A stretch of 64,000 nucleotides of DNA from Palsa-739 sp036512155 (GTDB taxonomy: Bacteria; Actinomycetota; Thermoleophilia; Gaiellales; Gaiellaceae). The notes beneath the pieces are model-generated. The model saw only the letters and a program-made list of their open reading frames with translations. It was not told the origin of the DNA and made no database searches. Below are positions 41,156 through 49,924 of the stretch, one piece after another. Location: positions 18,360 to 82,359 of the forward strand of contig DATCBD010000038.1 in the NCBI GenBank assembly GCA_036512155.1. Reading direction: 5' to 3'. Every line of letters starts with the position of its first letter. Positions within the stretch are counted from its first letter, which is position 1. Both the position numbers and the translations under genes were made by a program.

Positions 41156-42627
41156 GCGTTGCCGCCTCCGAGGAGATCCTTTCCCCGCAGGCGGTGGCGT
41201 TCGTCGAACGGCTCCATCGTGAGCTGAACCCGCGGCGGCTCGAGCTGCTCGATCGGCGGCTCGAGCGGCAGCTCGAGCTCGACCGCGGCGCGCTCCCGGA
41301 CTTTCGCACCGACACGCGCGCGATTCGCGAGGGTGACTGGCGCGTCGCAGCGGCGCCCGGCGACCTCCTCGACCGGCGCTGCGAGATCACCGGGCCTGTG
41401 GAGCGCAAGATGATGATCAACGCGCTCAACTCCGGCGCGCGCGTGTTCATGGCCGACTTCGAGGACGCGAACTCCCCCACGTGGGAGAACGTCGTCCAGG
41501 GCCAGGCCAACGTTCGCGACGCGGTGCGGCGCGAGATCGCGCTCGACACGGACGAGAAGAGCTACCGGCTGAACGACGAGATCGCGACGCTCATGATCCG
41601 GCCGCGCGGTTGGCACCTGGTCGAACGGCACTTCGAGGTGGACGGCGAGCCGGTGTCCGCGTCGCTCTTCGACTTCGGACTCGTCATGTTCCACAACGCG
41701 GCCGTCAAGGTGCCGTACCTCTACCTTCCGAAGCTCGAGTCGCGGGAGGAGGCGGAGCTGTGGGCGGCCGCGTTCGCGCTCGCGGAGGACGAGCTCGGCG
41801 TTCCGCACGGCTCCATCCGCTGCACGGTCCTGATCGAGACGATCCTCGCCGCCTTCGAGATGGACGAGATCCTGCACGCGCTGCGCGACTACGGCTGCTC
41901 GCTCAACGCCGGGCGCTGGGACTACATCTTCAGCGTGATCAAGAAGTTCCGTTCGCGCGACTGGGTGCTGCCGGACCGCATCCAGGTGACGATGACCGTG
42001 CCGTTCATGCGCGCATACACGGAACTCCTCGTCGCTACCTGCCACAAGCGCGGCGCGCACGCGATCGGGGGCATGGCGGCGTTCATCCCGTCGCGGAAGG
42101 ACCCGGAGGTGAACCGCGTCGCGCTCGGCAAGGTGCGCGAGGACAAGGAGCGCGAGGCCGGGCAAGGGTTCGACGGCACGTGGGTGGCGCACCCCGACCT
42201 CGTGCCGGTGGCGACGGACGCGTTCGACGCTGTGCTCGGCGACCGGCCGAACCAGGTCGACCGGCTGCGCGACGACGTCGTCGCCGACGCGGCCGCGCTG
42301 CTCTCCATCCCGGACACACCGGGCGACGTCACGGACGCGGGGCTGCGCACGAATGTCTCGGTCGGCGTGCGCTACCTGGACGCCTGGCTGCACGGCGTCG
42401 GGGCGGCGGCGATCGACAATCTCATGGAGGACGCAGCGACGGCGGAGATCTCGCGTTCGCAGGTGTGGCAGTGGGTGCGCGCCGGCCGCTTCGACGAGGC
42501 GCGCGTGCGCCGAGAGGTGGCCGAGGTCGAGGCGGGCGAGGAGGCGAAGGGGCTTTTCCTGGAGGTGGCGCTGCAGCCGGAGCTCGTCGAATTTCTGACG
42601 GTCCCGGCGTACACTCATCTGGAGTGA
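41152..42627 (+). CDS. aceB: Malate synthase A
   Basis: A 491-aa malate synthase, condensing glyoxylate with acetyl-CoA to malate. Conserved blocks: MADFEDANSPTWENVVQGQ (about residue 102), VPYLYLPKLESREEAELW, CTVLIETILAAFEMDEILHA with the active-site Glu, GRWDYIFSVIKKF and MTVPFMRAYTELL; the C-terminal helical cap (SRSQVWQWVR) is present. The start at ATG 41152 (MSVAASEEILSPQAV) is fixed by the ATGA overlap with aceA. The stop overlaps a GntR-type regulator. Confidence 0.97.
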   Translation: MSVAASEEILSPQAVAFVERLHRELNPRRLELLDRRLERQLELDRGALPDFRTDTRAIREGDWRVAAAPGDLLDRRCEITGPVERKMMINALNSGARVFMADFEDANSPTWENVVQGQANVRDAVRREIALDTDEKSYRLNDEIATLMIRPRGWHLVERHFEVDGEPVSASLFDFGLVMFHNAAVKVPYLYLPKLESREEAELWAAAFALAEDELGVPHGSIRCTVLIETILAAFEMDEILHALRDYGCSLNAGRWDYIFSVIKKFRSRDWVLPDRIQVTMTVPFMRAYTELLVATCHKRGAHAIGGMAAFIPSRKDPEVNRVALGKVREDKEREAGQGFDGTWVAHPDLVPVATDAFDAVLGDRPNQVDRLRDDVVADAAALLSIPDTPGDVTDAGLRTNVSVGVRYLDAWLHGVGAAAIDNLMEDAATAEISRSQVWQWVRAGRFDEARVRREVAEVEAGEEAKGLFLEVALQPELVEFLTVPAYTHLE

Positions 42628-43358
42628 CGCTCGACAGCACCAAGGCAGACGACATCGCGCTCGTGATCGAGGAGGCGATCGTCTCGGGAGAGCTCGCGCC
42701 CGGGACCGTCCTCCGGCAGGAGCAGCTCTCGGAGCAGTTCAACGTCTCGCGCACGCCCGTTCGCGAGGCGCTGCGGCGCCTGGCCGCGCTCGGGCTCGTG
42801 TCGTTCGTGCCCAACCGCGGCGTGCGCGTCCGCACGATCTCGCGGGACGAGCTGCACGAGGCCTTCATGGTGCGCGCCGAGCTCGAAGGGCTCGCCACCG
42901 AGGTGGCGGCGACGAAGTTCGCTCCCGAGGACCTCGACGAGCTCGATGCCGCGGAGCGGCTCTTCGCCGCCATCTCCCAGGAGCTGCGCGCCCACGAGCC
43001 GGGAGACGACCGCCGCTCGATCATGGGCGACTGGGTACGGGCGAACCACGCCTTCCACGACGTCATCTACGGGGTCGCAGCCCTCCCGCTCGTCGAGCAG
43101 CTCGCCAAGAGCGCGCGGCGCACGTTCTCCGGGCCTGCCGTCTGGGCGCCGGGCGACCACTCCATCGACGGCCTCTATGCGAAGAACGCCGAGCAGCACC
43201 GCGCGATCAAGCAGGCGATCGCGGCAGGCAGCGCCGCCGGCGCGCGGGCGCTCGCGCGCGAGCACGTCCTGTCGTCGTTCCACCTGCTGGAGACGATCCT
43301 TGAGCAGGTCGGCGCGCAGCCGCGGGACTGGCGCGCCGGGCGCCCAGCGCGGCGCTGA
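42624..43358 (+). CDS. GntR-family regulator with FCD ligand domain
   Basis: A 244-aa regulator. The winged helix-turn-helix is LAPGTVLRQEQLSEQFNVSR TPVREALRRL, followed by an all-helical FCD domain with the metal/ligand His-containing HAFHDVIYG and EQHRAIKQAI segments. FCD regulators respond to organic acids, so it may sense glyoxylate, malate or a related acid and control the shunt. The start is GTG 42624 by GTGA overlap with aceB. It is the last gene of the aceA-aceB unit; valS begins 62 bp later. Confidence 0.92.
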   Translation: MTLDSTKADDIALVIEEAIVSGELAPGTVLRQEQLSEQFNVSRTPVREALRRLAALGLVSFVPNRGVRVRTISRDELHEAFMVRAELEGLATEVAATKFAPEDLDELDAAERLFAAISQELRAHEPGDDRRSIMGDWVRANHAFHDVIYGVAALPLVEQLAKSARRTFSGPAVWAPGDHSIDGLYAKNAEQHRAIKQAIAAGSAAGARALAREHVLSSFHLLETILEQVGAQPRDWRAGRPARR

Positions 43359-43420
43359 GCTAGAATCGGCGCATAGTCGCTGCCTGATCCCACCTGTCGC
43401 ATGACTACGATCGGCTCCGC

Positions 43421-45817
43421 ATGATGGAGCCGCTCTACAGGCACGAGGGCGTCGAGGAGCGCTGGCAGCGCACCTGGGAGGACGAAGGGCTGTATCGCGC
43501 GGACGCGACCCGCCCGGGCGATGCGTACGTGATCGCCGTGCCGCCGCCGAACGTCACGGGCGCGCTCCATATGGGGCATGCGCTCAACGGCTCGATCCAG
43601 GACGCGCTGATCCGCTGGCACCGCATGCGCGGCTTCAACACGCTTTGGCAGCCGGGGTTCGACCACGCCGGCATCGCCACACAGGCGGTCGTGGAACGGG
43701 AGCTCCGCAAGGAGGGCACCTCGCGGCTCGAGATCGGCCGCGAAGCCTTCGTCGAGCGCGTGTGGGAGTGGCTGCACGAGTACGGCGGCGTGATCATGGG
43801 GCAGTTCCGTCGTCTCGGCTGCTCGCTCGACTACGAGCGCGAGCGCTTCACGATGGACGACGCCTACATCCGCGCCGTGATGCGCTTCTTCGTGCATCTG
43901 TACGAGCGCGGCTGGCTGTTCCGCGACAACCGCGTCGTCAACTGGTGCAGCGACTGCCGCACCTCGATCTCGGACCTCGAGGTCGAGCACATCGAGGTCG
44001 ACGACGCGCTCACGTACGCCCGCTACCCGCTTGTCGACGGCAGCGGCGCCATCACGGTCGCCACCGTGCGCCCTGCGACCATCCTCGCCGATGTGGCCGT
44101 CGCGGTGAACCCCGCCGACGAGCGATACCGGGATCTCGTCGGCAAGCAGGTGATCGTGCCGGTCGTCGGCCGGCACGTACCGGTGATCGCCGACGAGCGC
44201 GTCGAGCGCGACTTCGGCACCGGCGCGCTGAAGGTCACGCCCGGACACGATCCGATCGATTTCGAGATCGGCCGCGACCACGACCTGCCCGCGCCGGCGG
44301 TAATCGGGCTCGACGGCCGCATGACCGGCGACATCCCCGATCTTCTCATCGGGCTGACCGAAGAGGAGGCGGCCGACTACGTCGTCGACTGGCTGCGCCA
44401 GGAAGGGCTGCTCGAGAAGCGCGAGAGCTACCGCCACTCCGTCGGCCACTGCGAGCGCAGCGGTACGCGCATCCAGCCGCTTGCCTCGCTGCAGTGGTGG
44501 GTCGACATGGGGCCGATGGCGGCCGCCGCCGTCGACGCGATCGAGTCGGGCCGTGTCACGTTCCATCCGCCGGTGCAGAACCGCGTCGCGCTCGACTGGC
44601 TGAAGAACATCCGTCCGTGGAATGTGTCGCGCCAGCTGTGGTGGGGGCACCAGCTGCCCATCTGGTACTGCCCCGACGGGCACGTCACCTGCGCCGAGAC
44701 GGAGCCGGACGCATGCGCCGAGTGCGGTTCGGGAGAGCTCGTCCGCGACCCCGACGTGCTCGACACCTGGTTCTCGTCGGCGCTCTGGCCGTTCGCGACG
44801 CTCGGCTGGCCGGACGACACGCCGGACCTGCGCCGTTACTACCCGGGCGACGTCAACTCGACCGCGCGCGAGATCATCTTCCTCTGGGAGGCGCGGATGG
44901 TGATGGCAGGCCTCGAGCTGATCGGGGACATGCCGTTCAGCGACGTGATCATCCACTCGACGATCCTCGCGCCGGACGGCCGGCGCATGTCGAAGAGCCT
45001 CGGCACCGGGATCGACCCGCTCGAGCTCATCGCGCAGTACGGCGCCGATGCGACGCGCTACGGCCTGCTGAAGATGTCGTCGACCCAGGACGTGCGCTTC
45101 TCCACCCAGCCGATCGAGGAGGGCAGGAAGCTCGCGAACAAGCTCTGGAACGCGAGCCGTCTCCTGCTCATGTCGGGCGACGGCCGCGCCGAGCTCGACC
45201 CGTCGTCGATCGAGGAGCGTTGGATCCTTGCCCGCATCGACGCGACGCGGGCAGAGGTCGAGACCGACCTCGAGCGCTTCGACTTTGCGCATGCGGTCGA
45301 CCGGCTCTACCACCTCACATTCGACGACTTCTGCGACTGGTATCTCGAAGCGATCAAGCCCCGCCTCGGCGAGGCGGATGCGAAGGCAACTGCGCTGGCG
45401 GCGCTCGAGCGTCTGCTGACGCTCCTCCACCTGGTGATGCCCCACGTGACGGAGGAGATCTGGGCGCAGTTCCACGACACGCGCCTGATCGTGTCGCCGT
45501 GGCTCGAAGCCGAGACGTACGGCGGTGACTTTCGGCCTATGGAGAACGCGCAAACCGCCGCACGGATCTATCGGCGCAGCCGCGTTCGCCCCAAGCTGAT
45601 GGGTGACGCAGCGCGCATCTTCGAGGCGGTCGTTCGCCCGACCGAGGATGGACACGGAGACGTCGAGGCCGAGCGCGAGCGCGTCCGCAAGGAGATCGAG
45701 CGGTCCGAGCGGATGCTCGCGAACGAGAAGTTCGTGGCGAACGCGGCGCCCGAGGCGGTGGCTGTTGAGCGCGAGAAGCTGGCGCAATACCTTGCCGAGC
45801 GCGACGCGCTGGGTTGA
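43421..45817 (+). CDS. valS: Valyl-tRNA synthetase
   Basis: A 798-aa class I synthetase charging tRNA-Val. HIGH-type motif is GALHMGHALNG near residue 47, KMSKS-type motif is GRRMSKSLGTG, the editing domain (CP1) lies between, and a C-terminal coiled coil (EAERERVRKEIERSERMLAN) completes it. CSDC and CAEC motifs suggest zinc sites in the connective region. ATG start (MMEPLYRHEGV). It overlaps folC at the 3' end. No T-box-like leader was evident in the 62 bp upstream. Confidence 0.97.
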   Translation: MMEPLYRHEGVEERWQRTWEDEGLYRADATRPGDAYVIAVPPPNVTGALHMGHALNGSIQDALIRWHRMRGFNTLWQPGFDHAGIATQAVVERELRKEGTSRLEIGREAFVERVWEWLHEYGGVIMGQFRRLGCSLDYERERFTMDDAYIRAVMRFFVHLYERGWLFRDNRVVNWCSDCRTSISDLEVEHIEVDDALTYARYPLVDGSGAITVATVRPATILADVAVAVNPADERYRDLVGKQVIVPVVGRHVPVIADERVERDFGTGALKVTPGHDPIDFEIGRDHDLPAPAVIGLDGRMTGDIPDLLIGLTEEEAADYVVDWLRQEGLLEKRESYRHSVGHCERSGTRIQPLASLQWWVDMGPMAAAAVDAIESGRVTFHPPVQNRVALDWLKNIRPWNVSRQLWWGHQLPIWYCPDGHVTCAETEPDACAECGSGELVRDPDVLDTWFSSALWPFATLGWPDDTPDLRRYYPGDVNSTAREIIFLWEARMVMAGLELIGDMPFSDVIIHSTILAPDGRRMSKSLGTGIDPLELIAQYGADATRYGLLKMSSTQDVRFSTQPIEEGRKLANKLWNASRLLLMSGDGRAELDPSSIEERWILARIDATRAEVETDLERFDFAHAVDRLYHLTFDDFCDWYLEAIKPRLGEADAKATALAALERLLTLLHLVMPHVTEEIWAQFHDTRLIVSPWLEAETYGGDFRPMENAQTAARIYRRSRVRPKLMGDAARIFEAVVRPTEDGHGDVEAERERVRKEIERSERMLANEKFVANAAPEAVAVEREKLAQYLAERDALG

Positions 45818-46886
45818 GTCGCTGAGCCCGTGGCCGGCCGACGGCTTCGGGCTCGACCGTATGCGCGCACTGCTCGCCGAGCTCGGCGATCCGCAGCGAC
45901 GCTATCCGGCCATCCACGTCGTCGGCACGAACGGCAAGTCGACGACGACGCGGCTGACGGAGGCCCTGCTCGACGACGCGGGTCTTGCGGTCGGCGCGTA
46001 TTTCTCGCCGCACGTGCGCGGCTGGGGCGAGCGCATCCGCATCCGCGGCGAAGAGGCCGACTTCGAGCGGGCCGTCGCCGCCGTTCACCCGCCCGCCGAG
46101 CGTCTCGGGGCGACGCAGTTCGAGGTGCTGACCGCCGCCGCGCTCACGGCGTTCGCGGAGGCGGAGGTCGACGTCGCCGTCGTCGAGGCCGGTCTCGGCG
46201 GGCGGCACGACGCGACGAACGTCCTCGAGACGCGGGTCGTCGTCCTCACCAACGTTGCGCTCGAGCACATGGACGTCCTGGGCGACACGCGCGAGGCGAT
46301 CGCGGCCGAGAAGCTCGCCGTCGTCCGTCCGGGTGTCGTCGTCGTGCTCGCCGAGCCGGAGTGGCAGGAGCCTGCCACCGAGAACGGCGCCGTCCGCGTC
46401 GAGCTCACGGCGCGCAGCAACCTCGCGCTCGCCGTCACCGCCGCCGAGGCGTTCCTCGGACGGCCCGTCGAAGCGTCGGCCGCCGCCGGCGTCCAGCTGC
46501 CCGGGCGGCTCGAGCATCGCAGCGAGCAACCGCTGGAGATCTGGGACGGCGCGCACAACCTCGCCGGGATCGGGTACCTCTTGCCGCGGCTGCCGGACCG
46601 TCGGTTCGTGATCGTCGCGTCGATCCTGCGCGACAAGCGGCCCGAGCTCATGCTCGAGGCGCTTTCCGTTCTGGGCGACACGCTCGTGGCCACGGAGTCG
46701 GCAAACGCGCGCTCGCTTGCCGCGTCGGAGCTCGCCGACCTCGCACGGCCCTTCTTCGCCAGGGTCGAGCTCGAGCCCGATCCCGGGGCGGCCCGCCGCC
46801 TCGCCGTGGCCGCCGCCGGCGCCGACGGCGCCGTGCTCGTCACCGGGTCCCTCTATCTTCTGACCGAGCTCCATGGCCACGGTTAG
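45792..46886 (+). CDS. folC: Folylpolyglutamate synthase/dihydrofolate synthase
   Basis: A 364-aa Mur-ligase-family enzyme adding glutamate to folates (and in bacteria often dihydropteroate). The ATP loop VVGTNGKSTTTRL is near residue 34, followed by GAYFSPHVRGWGERIRI, VVEAGLGGRHDATNV and WDGAHNLAGI. The start is uncertain: no ATG/GTG lies close to the conserved N-terminus, so I use the in-frame TTG 45792 (MPSATRWVESLS...), overlapping valS by 26 bp. It is somewhat shorter than the usual 420 aa. Confidence 0.85.
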   Translation: MPSATRWVESLSPWPADGFGLDRMRALLAELGDPQRRYPAIHVVGTNGKSTTTRLTEALLDDAGLAVGAYFSPHVRGWGERIRIRGEEADFERAVAAVHPPAERLGATQFEVLTAAALTAFAEAEVDVAVVEAGLGGRHDATNVLETRVVVLTNVALEHMDVLGDTREAIAAEKLAVVRPGVVVVLAEPEWQEPATENGAVRVELTARSNLALAVTAAEAFLGRPVEASAAAGVQLPGRLEHRSEQPLEIWDGAHNLAGIGYLLPRLPDRRFVIVASILRDKRPELMLEALSVLGDTLVATESANARSLAASELADLARPFFARVELEPDPGAARRLAVAAAGADGAVLVTGSLYLLTELHGHG

Positions 46887-47001
46887 CAGACATACGACGG
46901 GCGAGAAGCTCGGAATCTTCGCCTTCGCGATCCTCGTCCTCGTGATCATCGTCGGCGGGGCGTTCGCGGCCGGCTGGCTGATCGGCAGGACGCTGCTGTG
47001 A
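46873..47001 (+). CDS. 42-aa membrane peptide between folC and the zinc-ribbon gene
   Basis: A 42-aa gene: MATVSRHTTGEKLGIFAFAI then LVLVIIVGGAFAAGWLIGRT LL, one transmembrane helix with a short polar N-terminus. It overlaps the folC stop by 14 bp, and its TGA overlaps the next start as GTGA. Codon use and double coupling support a real gene. The function is unknown; partner candidates are the adjacent membrane/zinc-ribbon protein. Confidence 0.62.
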   Translation: MATVSRHTTGEKLGIFAFAILVLVIIVGGAFAAGWLIGRTLL

Positions 47002-47441
47002 CGGCGCGGTCGGTCGCCGAGGTCGTGATCGCCTTCGCGGTGCTGTTCTGGCTCGCGTCCGCGTACTGGACGTACAAGGACGCAAACCGCCGGATCGACG
47101 ACCCGTGGCTCGTCGCGATGGCGACGGTGCTGGGGCTCGTGCCCTACGTCGGCCCGCTCGTCTACATGCTCTTCCGGCCGCCCGAGTACCTCGAAGACGT
47201 GCGCGAGCGCGAGCTCGAGATCAAGGCGATGGAGGACCGGCTGTCGCGGCGCGGCCTTGTGTGCCCGGTGTGCCGCTCCGATGTCGACTCGAGCTTCCTC
47301 GTCTGCCCGATCTGCACGACGAAGCTCCGCCAGGCATGCGTCAAGTGCCGCGCGCCGCTCGAGGCGCTGTGGCAGGTATGTCCGTACTGCGAGACCCCGA
47401 TCGAAGTCACGGCGGCTCCGTCTATAGTCCCGCGCCCGTGA
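46998..47441 (+). CDS. Membrane-anchored double zinc-ribbon protein
   Basis: A 147-aa protein with two N-terminal hydrophobic helices (VAEVVIAFAVLFWLASAYW, and LVAMATVLGLVPYVGPLVYM) and a cytoplasmic zinc domain with four CxxC knuckles: CPVC, CPIC, CVKC, CPYC, i.e. two treble-clef/ribbon units. Resembles the zinc-ribbon proteins annotated generically in Actinomycetota. No enzymatic domain is present, so it may be a scaffold. The start is GTG in GTGA overlap with the 42-aa peptide; the stop overlaps ndk as GTGA. Confidence 0.8.
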   Translation: MTARSVAEVVIAFAVLFWLASAYWTYKDANRRIDDPWLVAMATVLGLVPYVGPLVYMLFRPPEYLEDVRERELEIKAMEDRLSRRGLVCPVCRSDVDSSFLVCPICTTKLRQACVKCRAPLEALWQVCPYCETPIEVTAAPSIVPRP

Positions 47442-47857
47442 GCGTTGAGCGGACACTGATCCTGATCAAGCCGGATGCGGTTCGGCGACATCTCGCAGGC
47501 GACATCCTGTCCCGCATCGAACGGCGCGGCTTCGTCGTCCGGGCAGGCAAGCTCGTGACCGCTGACCGCGCGCTCGGCGAGACCCACTATGCCGAGCACC
47601 GGGAGAAGCCGTTCTTCGGCGAGCTCGTCGACTTCATCACCTCGGGGCCGACGTGGGCGCTCGTCGTCGAGGGCGAGGGCGCGATCTCGACCATGCGCAA
47701 GACGATCGGCGCGACGAATCCAGCGAATGCGGAGGCGGGCACGATCCGCGGCGACCTCGCGATGTCGATGCCCGACAACCTCGTGCACGGGTCCGACTCG
47801 CCGGAGTCGGCCGAGCGCGAGGTCGCGCTCTGGTTCTCCGGCGATGAGCTCGTCTAG
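47438..47857 (+). CDS. ndk: Nucleoside diphosphate kinase
   Basis: A 139-aa NDK transferring the gamma phosphate between nucleotides through a phosphohistidine. The active-site His lies in DNLVHGSDSPESAEREV (about residue 117), with RTLILIKPDAVRRHLAG and GATNPANAEAGTIRGDLA. The start is GTG 47438 (MSVERTLILIK), fixed by the GTGA overlap with the zinc-ribbon gene. The 3' end overlaps the methyltransferase start by 14 bp. Confidence 0.97.
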   Translation: MSVERTLILIKPDAVRRHLAGDILSRIERRGFVVRAGKLVTADRALGETHYAEHREKPFFGELVDFITSGPTWALVVEGEGAISTMRKTIGATNPANAEAGTIRGDLAMSMPDNLVHGSDSPESAEREVALWFSGDELV

Positions 47858-48602
47858 CGTCGACCGGAATATCGCCTCCTGGACGAAGGCGAACGCCGAG
47901 CACACCGACGGTGCGGCGCCGCGCCAGTGGAGTCGCGACGAGATCTCGTGGGGTGTCTTCGGCGTTCCCGAGTCGAGCGTCGGCTGCATCGGCGACGTGG
48001 AAGGTCTCGACGTCGTGGAGCTCGGTTGCGGCACCGCGTACATCGCTGCATGGCTCGCCAAACGCGGCGCGCGGCCGGTCGGGGTCGACCCGACTCCGGC
48101 ACAGCTTCAGACCGCGCGCAGGATGATGCGCGAGACCGGCATCGAGTTCCCGCTCGTCCAGGCGCCGGGCGAGTCCGTGCCGCTGCCCGATGCGTCGTTC
48201 GATCTCGCGATCAGCGAGTACGGCGCATGCCTCTGGGCGGATCCGTATGCGTGGGTTCCCGAAGCGGCGCGGCTTCTGCGGCCGAGCGGCCGGCTCATCT
48301 TCTTGACGAACTCGAACATCTCCCAGCTGTGTGCGCCGGATGACGGAAAGCTCGGAACGGCACTCCTCCGCCCGCTGTTCGGCATGTTCCGCATGGAATG
48401 GCCCGGCGAGCTCGGCGTCGAGTTCCACCTGCCACACGGGGAGTGGATCCGCTTGCTGCGCGCGAACGGGTTCGAGATCGAAGCGCTGCACGAATTGCAG
48501 GCGCCCGAGGACGCGCAGGACCCCGTGTACTACGACTACGTCACCCCAGAGTGGGCGCGGCAGTGGCCGTCCGAGGAGATTTGGGTCGCACGCAAATCGT
48601 GA
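47844..48602 (+). CDS. SAM-dependent methyltransferase (class I, type 11)
   Basis: A 252-aa methyltransferase. SAM-binding motif I is VVELGCGTAYIAAWLAKRG near residue 58, motif II GVDPTPAQLQTARRM, and the FDLAISEYGA motif IV follows. N-terminal segment SWTKANAEHT is typical of the small-molecule or quinone-type group. The substrate is unknown; it is not clearly UbiE. ATG 47844 overlaps the ndk end by 14 bp, and the stop overlaps maf. Confidence 0.9.
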   Translation: MSSSSVDRNIASWTKANAEHTDGAAPRQWSRDEISWGVFGVPESSVGCIGDVEGLDVVELGCGTAYIAAWLAKRGARPVGVDPTPAQLQTARRMMRETGIEFPLVQAPGESVPLPDASFDLAISEYGACLWADPYAWVPEAARLLRPSGRLIFLTNSNISQLCAPDDGKLGTALLRPLFGMFRMEWPGELGVEFHLPHGEWIRLLRANGFEIEALHELQAPEDAQDPVYYDYVTPEWARQWPSEEIWVARKS

Positions 48603-49150
48603 CGCCGCTCCTGCTTGCGTCGACGTCGCCGCAGCGTCGCGCCATCCTCGAGCAGCTCGGCGTTCCCTTCGAGGTGGTCGCGCCGCGCTACGAGGAGATC
48701 GGCGACGACCCGCTCGAGCACGCAGCCGGCAAGGCGCGCTCCGTGGAAGGCGGTGAGCGCCCGGTCGTCGGCGTCGACACCGTCGTGCGTTGCGGCGACC
48801 GTGTGCTCGGCAAGCCGTCGCACGAAGGCGAGGCGGAGGAGATGCTCGAGCTCCTCTCGGGCAAGCGGCACGAGGTCGTCTCCGGCCTGTGCCTGCGCAC
48901 GCCGGCGTGGGAGGAGCTGCGCGTCGAGACGACAGTCGTCACCTTCCGCGCGCTGACACCACGCGACCTGGCCTGGTATCTCTCGGCGCACGAGTGGGAA
49001 GGGCGTGCGGGCGCGTACGCGATCCAGGGCCAAGGCGCGGCGCTCGTGGAGCGCATCGAGGGCGACTACCTCAACGTCGTCGGCCTGCCGGCGGCGACGC
49101 TCGTGGCGCTCCTCGCCGAGCGCTTCCCGGGTCTCTACGGCTTTGGCTAG
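48599..49150 (+). CDS. maf: Maf-type nucleotide pyrophosphatase
   Basis: A 183-aa Maf/YceF-type dITPase/UTPase-like nucleotide pyrophosphatase that removes modified or canonical nucleotides. Motifs: LLLASTSPQRRAILEQLG, KARSVEGGE, GVDTVVRCGDRVLGKP and GAYAIQGQGAALVERIEGDY. The start is GTG (MTPLLLASTSP) by GTGA overlap with the methyltransferase. It ends the valS-maf run; tRNA-Pro(CGG) begins 13 bp further. Confidence 0.94.
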   Translation: MTPLLLASTSPQRRAILEQLGVPFEVVAPRYEEIGDDPLEHAAGKARSVEGGERPVVGVDTVVRCGDRVLGKPSHEGEAEEMLELLSGKRHEVVSGLCLRTPAWEELRVETTVVTFRALTPRDLAWYLSAHEWEGRAGAYAIQGQGAALVERIEGDYLNVVGLPAATLVALLAERFPGLYGFG

Positions 49151-49163
49151 GGTGGTGGCCTCT

Positions 49164-49237
49164 CGGGGTGTGGCGCAGCCTGGTAGCGCGCTCCGTTCGG
49201 GTCGGAGAGGTCCCCAGTTCGAATCTGGGCACCCCGA
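49164..49237 (+). tRNA. tRNA-Pro (anticodon CGG)
   Basis: Acceptor CGGGGTG/CACCCCG, D arm GCGC/GCGC, anticodon stem CTCCG/CGGAG with loop TTCGGGT (anticodon CGG), T arm CCCAG/CTGGG, discriminator A. No CCA. The TTG start of the HAD gene is the very next triplet, so 3' processing of this tRNA would free an mRNA starting at its own start codon. Confidence 0.95.
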
Positions 49238-49924
49238 TTGACTCTCCAAGCGGTTCTATTCGACGTCGACTTCACCCTCGCCCGGCCCGGCCCAGAGCTC
49301 GGGCCCGAGGGCTACGTCAGAGCGGGCGCACGGCACGGGCTCACGCTCGACCCCTCGCGCTACGACCGAGCCCGCGACGCTGCTCTTGTCGAGCTGAAGC
49401 TCCATCCCAACTTCGAGCACGACGACACGATCTGGTTCGCGTTCACGGAACGGATCGTTCGCGGGATGGGAGGTACGGCTCCCGACGCCGAGGCCTGCGC
49501 GATCGAGATCACGCGCGGCTGGGAGCGGCACGAGAACTTCGAGCTCTATGAAGACACGCTCCCGGTGCTCGAGGTGTTGCGCTCGGCCGGCCTGAAGATC
49601 GGGCTCGTGTCCAACTCGGCACGCGACGTGGGCGCGTTCGCACGCCATCACGCGCTCGACGTGGACGCGGGCATCAGCTCGTTTCAGCACGGCAAGACGA
49701 AACCGCACGCGTCCATCTTCCGGGCTGTCCTCGACCTGCTCGAGGTGACCCCGGAGGAGACCGTGATGGTGGGAGACACGGTGGAGGACGACATCGAGGG
49801 CGCGCGCGCCGTCGGCATGCGGGCGATCCTCGTCGACCGGCTCGGGCGTCATCCGGGGTTCGAGCCGCGCATCGATGACCTGCGCGCTCTGCCGGAAGCG
49901 CTCGGCGTACTACTCTCTGAGTAG
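49238..49924 (+). CDS. HAD-superfamily hydrolase
   Basis: A 228-aa haloacid-dehalogenase-type phosphatase. The nucleophile motif is VLFDVDFTLARPGPE (DxD at about residue 9), with a four-helix cap, Ser in LVSNSARD (motif II), Lys in HGKTKPHASIF (motif III) and the acidic pair in MVGDTVEDDIEGARAVG (motif IV). The start is TTG at 49238 (MTLQAVLFDVD), the base after tRNA-Pro; there is no space for a leader unless transcription begins in or before the tRNA. The 3' end overlaps the NfeD gene by one base. Confidence 0.9.
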   Translation: MTLQAVLFDVDFTLARPGPELGPEGYVRAGARHGLTLDPSRYDRARDAALVELKLHPNFEHDDTIWFAFTERIVRGMGGTAPDAEACAIEITRGWERHENFELYEDTLPVLEVLRSAGLKIGLVSNSARDVGAFARHHALDVDAGISSFQHGKTKPHASIFRAVLDLLEVTPEETVMVGDTVEDDIEGARAVGMRAILVDRLGRHPGFEPRIDDLRALPEALGVLLSE

